Source: Biomaibacter acetigenes (GTDB lineage Bacteria; Bacillota; Thermosediminibacteria; Thermosediminibacterales; Tepidanaerobacteraceae). From it: 64,000 nt of DNA. Shown piece after piece: positions 59,830 to 64,000 of the stretch. The position numbers and the translations under genes were made by a program. The notes under the pieces are model-generated. The model made no database searches and was not told where the DNA came from. It worked only from the letters and a program-made list of their open reading frames with translations. The stretch is from the NCBI RefSeq assembly GCF_003691585.1, contig NZ_CP033169.1, positions 558,001-622,000 on the forward strand, given 5' to 3'. Each line of letters opens with the position of its first letter. The stretch's first letter is position 1.

Positions 59830-61081
59830 TTGAAAATAGGAATTCTGGGGGGCAGCGGCGTATATACCCCTGCCCTCATTACTGAAATAATTAAATCAAA
59901 CGGGGAATTGGATGTAGATCAAATAGTATTGAACGGCAGGTCATCTGACAAATTGAATATAGTAAAAAATGTATGCAGGGAACTTGTAAGAAGAAGCGGT
60001 TTGGACATAAAAATTGATGCAAGTACCAATATAGCCGATGCCGTTAAAGATATGGATGTAGTCATATCGCAGGTAAGAATAGGGGGGATGCAGGCCAGGG
60101 CCTTTGATGAGAAATTCCCGCCGGAATTTGACATGGTCGGCGAAGAAACAATAGGGCCCGGTGGACTTTCAAACGCAATAAGGACTATTCCGGCTGTGCT
60201 TGAAATAGCTTCTGAAGTCGAAAGATGCAATAAAAATGCTTTTTTAATAATGCTCACCAATCCATGCAGTATGATTTTAAGGGCTATAAATCAGGCAAAA
60301 TATAATATAAAAGCCGTAGGAATATGTGATCTCCCCAGAGTCCTTATAAGTAAGATAGCTGATTTGCTGAAGATTGGGAAGAAGAACTGAACGTAGAATA
60401 CTTTGGCTTGAACCACCTGGGCTGGATAAAAAAGGTATATCATAACGGCATTGATTTAACCGATAATGTGATAGATAGGTTTGACGAAATTGACGGCATC
60501 ATAGAAAAGGATATAGTACAATTTCACAAAGCAATTCCTGTATCTCATTTAAAGTACTATTTTCACCCCGACAGAATTCTAAACAAACCCCAGACAAGGG
60601 CACATGAACTGCTATCTTTGGAAGAGGAGATATTGGGAAATTTCAAATCCGGCAATCTGGAACAAGGGTTAAATTTGCTGAACAGGCGCTCCACAGTATG
60701 GTATAAATATATCATTGACTTTATAAAACAATTTATGGAGATAAACAGACGTTTCACATTTTAAATGTAAAAAATAACGGTATTATGAATTTTTTGCCAA
60801 CCGATTCGGTCGTTGAAACGGGATGTATGGTAAGAAGAGGGGAAATAAGATCGCTGCCGGCCAAAGATATCCCGCTTTCCATACAGTCTTTAATAACCCA
60901 GATTAACACATATGAGGAGCTGGCAGTAAAGGGAATACTGCAAAATAGTCGTGCGCTTTTGATAGAAGCCTTGATGGTCCATCCTTTTATACGATCATAT
61001 GATCAGGCAGAGGCTGTTCTAAATAAAATTATAAAGGGGAACATAGAGATGGGATTCCTTAAGGAGGGGCAAATAAATTGA
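59830..61081 (+). pseudogene. Family-4 phosphoglycosidase (6-phospho-beta-glucosidase type), two frameshifts
   Basis: NAD- and metal-dependent GH4 enzyme cleaving the phosphorylated disaccharide from the PTS. The first piece (59830-60390; TTG start) has KIGILGGSGVYTPALITEII and TNPCSMI. A one-base loss in the G run near 60374 shifts to VEYFGLNHLGWIKKVY...; a second loss in the T run near 60752 shifts to NFLPTDSVVETGCMVRRGEI, which runs to 61081. All three pieces together give a complete enzyme of about 417 residues, with no other damage. Decay or consensus error. Confidence 0.85.
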
Positions 61082-61458
61082 AAGCTTTTGAACTGGCAGG
61101 CTTCTGGCTTAGATTTGCTGCCTTTTTGGTGGATAGTATAATACTCTCAGCGCCCATGTACATTATTAAATCTGTGTTTCCGCAGACAGCATCTATTATA
61201 AATCTGGCAATATGCGCCCTTTACTTTATATTTTTTGTATCCGTATTCGGCAAAACGCCTGGCAAGATGTTTTTCAGGATCAAAGTTGTAAAGTCAGATT
61301 TGAAACCGGTAGGATGGAAAGAAGGCACATTGCGGTTTTTAGGTACGGTTCTATCCCAGATACTTTTATTTGGCGGCTATATTATAATGTTGTGGGATAA
61401 GAATAGACAGACGCTACATGATAAAATTACCGGCACTTATGTAATAATTGAAAAGTAA
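61078..61458 (+). CDS. RDD-family membrane protein
   Basis: 126 residues, about three spans. GFWLRFAAFLVDSIILSAPM with the Arg and Asp-Asp-like pattern and the conserved VFGKTPGKMFFRIKVV and LHDKITGTYVI. Family role is often ion exchange or unknown. TTG at 61078 overlaps the glycosidase stop; SD AAGGAGG. Confidence 0.8.
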   Translation: MKAFELAGFWLRFAAFLVDSIILSAPMYIIKSVFPQTASIINLAICALYFIFFVSVFGKTPGKMFFRIKVVKSDLKPVGWKEGTLRFLGTVLSQILLFGGYIIMLWDKNRQTLHDKITGTYVIIEK

Positions 61459-61527
61459 AAAATAAAAGAATCTTTGATTTTAATACCTCGGGCACAAGGC
61501 CCGCGGTATTAAATCGGTAGATTTTTT

Positions 61528-61567
61528 AAAACTTTGGGTTGGACATCCTTCCCGAAGTTTTTTATTT
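61528..61567 (+). terminator. Terminator of the PTS-GRE operon
   Basis: AAAACTTTGGG / CCCGAAGTTTT 11-bp stem (one T-G pair) with a 12-nt loop, then TTATTTT. A second hairpin (AATACC...GGTATT) lies at about 61483-61511. Confidence 0.75.
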
Positions 61568-61703
61568 TATAATATAAGCATTTCAGGCTTTTTGTAAAGA
61601 CTATATTAAATTTATTATAAACCAATTTACTATAATGAGATCTTATTTTTAAAGTCTTTCAAAATTTTTTATAAAAGAAGGATATTTTATTTTATGTAGA
61701 ATA

Positions 61704-61728
61704 TTAATTAATAAAGTTTATTAATTAA
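61704..61728 (+). promoter_or_regulatory. 25-bp perfect palindrome upstream of the ROK gene
   Basis: TTAATTAATAAA-G-TTTATTAATTAA, centred at 61716 and ending 18 bp before the ROK start. AT-rich and perfectly symmetric, like ROK/XylR-type operators; autoregulation inferred. Confidence 0.6.
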
Positions 61729-61746
61729 ATATTTTTGAGGTGCTAA

Positions 61747-62901
61747 ATGAAAAAACAAATAGGGCAACCACACATGATTAACATGGTCAATAGAAATTTA
61801 ATACTTGAAATAATTAAGGAAAAAGGTCCCATATCAAACCGGATATCGTTAAGATTACAAAGCTTAGTTTACCTACCGTAAATAAAATAATTAGTATTTT
61901 GCAAGAAGAAGGAGTTGTGAAAGAGTTTGGAATAGGCGAAACAAGATCTGGCCGCAAGCCAATCCTATACACAATTAATGGGGAAGCCGGATTGGTAATA
62001 GCCATATATATTGAAGATAATCAGGTGAATGGGGTCTTGGCCGATATAATGGGGGAGTTTTTAAATGAAGGGATTATAAAAAGGAATTTTACCTCAACTC
62101 AAGAAGTGCTGAAAGTCATGTTTGAACTGATAGATCATCTTATTTCTAAGGTCAAAAGTCAGGAAGATATTAAGGCTATAGGAGTTGGGGTTCCGGGCGT
62201 TGTAAGGAAAGACGGTACTATTTTTAATATATTCAGCATTCCGGAGTGGGAAGGCATAAATTTAAAAGAAATTCTTGAGGCGAGGTATAACAAGCCAATT
62301 TTTTTAGAAAACGATGTTAATTTGACTGCGGTAGGAATATATCATGACAGATTAGCAAGAAATATAAGAATATAGCGTACCTGTACTTTGGAAAGGGAAT
62401 CGGGTCAGGCATTATTATCGATAATAAGCTCTATCGAGGCGCTAATTGTTTTGCCGGTGAAATAAGCAATTTAATCATGAACATAGACGATAATTTTGAG
62501 GACAAAGAAAGATATACACTGTTAATTGAAAGTCAGATCTCAAAATTAATAAGAACTATAATGAAAAACAAAGGTATTAGCGATACTTCTGAATTAAAGG
62601 AAATACTTGAGAACATCGATGATAATGATGCTGACTTACTGCAACTGGTAAATTATATATCATATGTAATGAACAACGTTATCTGCATTTTAGATCCTGA
62701 GATGGTTATTCTCAGGGGGATTATATTGGCAAAAAATTCTTTTCCAGGGTGAAAAAGAATGTAATCAAGCTGAATAATATTGAAAATCATACAAAGATAA
62801 TATTACTTGAGGAATCGGATGCAGGTATTAAAGGTACTATTAACCTTTGCCTTTCACAGATCAATCCAAACTATTTGTTGGTAATCAACAGGGGTATCTA
62901 G
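61747..62901 (+). pseudogene. ROK-family sugar repressor, three frameshifts
   Basis: Starts MKKQIGQPHMINMVNRNLIL after GAGGTG: a ROK repressor with N-terminal winged helix and a sugar-kinase-like domain (GVGVPGVVRKDGTIFNIFSI, ENDVNLTAVG). Frame is lost near 61844 (A run), 62370 (A pair) and 62718 (G run). Each time one missing base restores conserved sequence, giving KLSLPTVNKIISILQEEGVV, YLYFGKGIGSGIIIDNKLYR and GKKFFSRVKKNVIKLNNIEN. Intact length would be about 385 residues. Probable regulator of the ABC transporter that follows. Confidence 0.8.
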
Positions 62902-63024
62902 AATTCCCTGGTAATAGAGTATGGGAGAAGAATCTGGACTTTTTTAAAAGAGGGGGTGTTATTGAATAAAAGATGTATTACTTCCCAGGATTTTAAATTA
63001 AAGGAAAGGTGAGGAGTGTAGAAA

Positions 63025-64000
63025 ATGTCAAAATTAAAAAAATCAATAAGTTTAATCATTGTTTTAATGTTGGTTCTGACAATGGTTGCAGGTTGTGCCG
63101 GTAAAAACAACAATACCGAAGCTTCTAAACCAAAAGAGGAAATAGTAATAAGGCACTGGCAACACCATCATGAAGCCCGAACACCGGTCGTAAAGGAGCT
63201 TGCTGAAGAATTTGATAAAAATCACCCTGGAATTAAGGTGGAGGTTGAGGCAATTCCATACGACAGCTATTTTGATAAATTGACAACCTCATTATCCTCT
63301 AAGACGGCAGCGGATGTATTTCAGATTTCCGCCCTTCAGGCTCAGGAAATGATCCAGGGTGGATATCTACAGCCTATGCCAGAAAAAGTAATGAGTCCGG
63401 AGGAAATAAAAAATACTTTTCTTGACTGGACTATTTCCCAGGCAGAAAAAGACGGAAAATATTATGGTCTTCCTACGGATGTCCAGACGCTTGTATTGTT
63501 TATAAACAACGACCTTTACAAAAAAGCAGGGTATGATCCGAAAAATCCTCCAAAAGATTGGGATGAATTTTTGACGCAGGCGAAAAAAGGAACTATTGTT
63601 GATTCCCAGGGCAAACTCCAGCAGGCAGGTCTTGACACAAGATATAAATGGGCGGTTTATACACTGTTTATGTATCAAATGCTGGACGGTAAAGTTGTAG
63701 ACCTTGCAAACAAAAAAGTGAATTATGATTCGCCTCAGGGTCTGGAAGCATGGAACTATATAAAGAAATTAATGGTTGATGAAAAGATTGACTCACCATC
63801 GTTTATGACAGGCCAGTTTAAATTCGAGTTAGGGAAAGCCATGTTTTACATAAACCATCCCGTAACGGTTGGCAGGATAAAGAAAATGGCTCCAGACCTT
63901 AATTACACCATAGCATTAGTCCCGGGACCCAAGGGTCATGAGCCGATAACAATAGGCCATAACTGGCTGTATGTTGTAAATAAAGATTCGAAAAATAGTG
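63025..64000 (+). CDS. Sugar ABC transporter substrate-binding lipoprotein (3' end outside window)
   Basis: Family 1 extracellular solute-binding protein. Signal peptide with lipobox (LMLVLTMVAGCAGKNNNT, Cys about 24), then VIRHWQHHHEARTPVVKELA, EEFDKNHPGIKVEVEAIPYD, ADVFQISALQAQEMIQGGYL, and YGLPTDVQTLVLFINNDLYK. Open to the window edge (325 codons seen). ATG at 63025 after GGTGAGGAG. It follows a ROK regulator, so sugar uptake is likely. Confidence 0.92.
   Translation, partial: MSKLKKSISLIIVLMLVLTMVAGCAGKNNNTEASKPKEEIVIRHWQHHHEARTPVVKELAEEFDKNHPGIKVEVEAIPYDSYFDKLTTSLSSKTAADVFQISALQAQEMIQGGYLQPMPEKVMSPEEIKNTFLDWTISQAEKDGKYYGLPTDVQTLVLFINNDLYKKAGYDPKNPPKDWDEFLTQAKKGTIVDSQGKLQQAGLDTRYKWAVYTLFMYQMLDGKVVDLANKKVNYDSPQGLEAWNYIKKLMVDEKIDSPSFMTGQFKFELGKAMFYINHPVTVGRIKKMAPDLNYTIALVPGPKGHEPITIGHNWLYVVNKDSKNS

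Overview
The window looks like chromosome of a strictly anaerobic, low-to-mid GC, Gram-positive Bacillota (Clostridia), probably a Thermoanaerobacterales-like thermophile. This is inferred from strong AGGAGG ribosome binding sites, frequent TTG/GTG starts, anaerobic sulfite reductase (asrABC), a glycyl radical enzyme with its activase, TRAP and PTS uptake, a Tad/Flp pilus without outer-membrane parts, and a group IIC intron of the Oceanobacillus iheyensis type. No rRNA, tRNA or CRISPR array was seen.

Layout. 1-2.2 kb: the end of a zinc alcohol dehydrogenase and a PfkB (KDG-kinase-like) sugar kinase. 2.3-7.4 kb: an IS remnant, a frameshifted sigma-54 activator, a perfect -24/-12 promoter, an NhaC-type transporter and isoaspartyl dipeptidase. 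7.4-10 kb: a group IIC intron sitting just after the dipeptidase terminator, a truncated antitoxin gene duplicated from 40 kb away, a leuC fossil and a structured element. 10-25.3 kb: two consecutive carboxylic-acid modules, each with a PrpR_N-type sigma-54 activator followed by a -24/-12 promoter and a TRAP transporter. Module A carries an isocitrate-lyase/PEP-mutase-family lyase. Module B carries a LarA-type nickel racemase, a two-subunit aconitase-type (de)hydratase and malic enzyme, which together suggest hydroxy-acid to malate to pyruvate.

25.4-36.5 kb: a structured RNA, then a Tad/Flp pilus operon (flp, cpaA, tadE, tadG-like, cpaB, cpaE, cpaF, tadB, tadC), a DUF192 gene, a HAMP sensor lacking a kinase, and a DegS/DegU-like pair. 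36.5-46.7 kb: an IS remnant, then hemA-hemC-cobA/hemD-hemB-precorrin-2 dehydrogenase-hemL (tetrapyrrole to siroheme), followed directly by asrABC, whose AsrC needs siroheme. 46.7-48.7 kb: DsrE-like, TatD-like and DUF2250-like genes.

48.7-50.4 kb is a scrap heap of mobile DNA: a dead transposase/ATPase pair, a fragment of the group II intron reverse transcriptase, an intact AbrB/RelE toxin-antitoxin pair and the tail of a saccharopine-dehydrogenase-like gene. 50.5-53.3 kb has proline racemase, an ornithine-cyclodeaminase-family enzyme and a ProXp-type editing protein. 53.5-62.9 kb is a DeoR-controlled beta-glucoside PTS locus with EIIC, EIIA, EIIB, a glycyl radical enzyme and activase, a broken family-4 phosphoglycosidase, an RDD membrane protein and a broken ROK regulator. 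The window ends inside a sugar ABC transporter binding protein.

Six frameshifts (one in the first activator, two in the glycosidase, three in the ROK gene) are all one-base losses in short homopolymers. They may be real decay or consensus errors and need read-level checking. Function calls rest on motif and family recognition by eye, with no database search.
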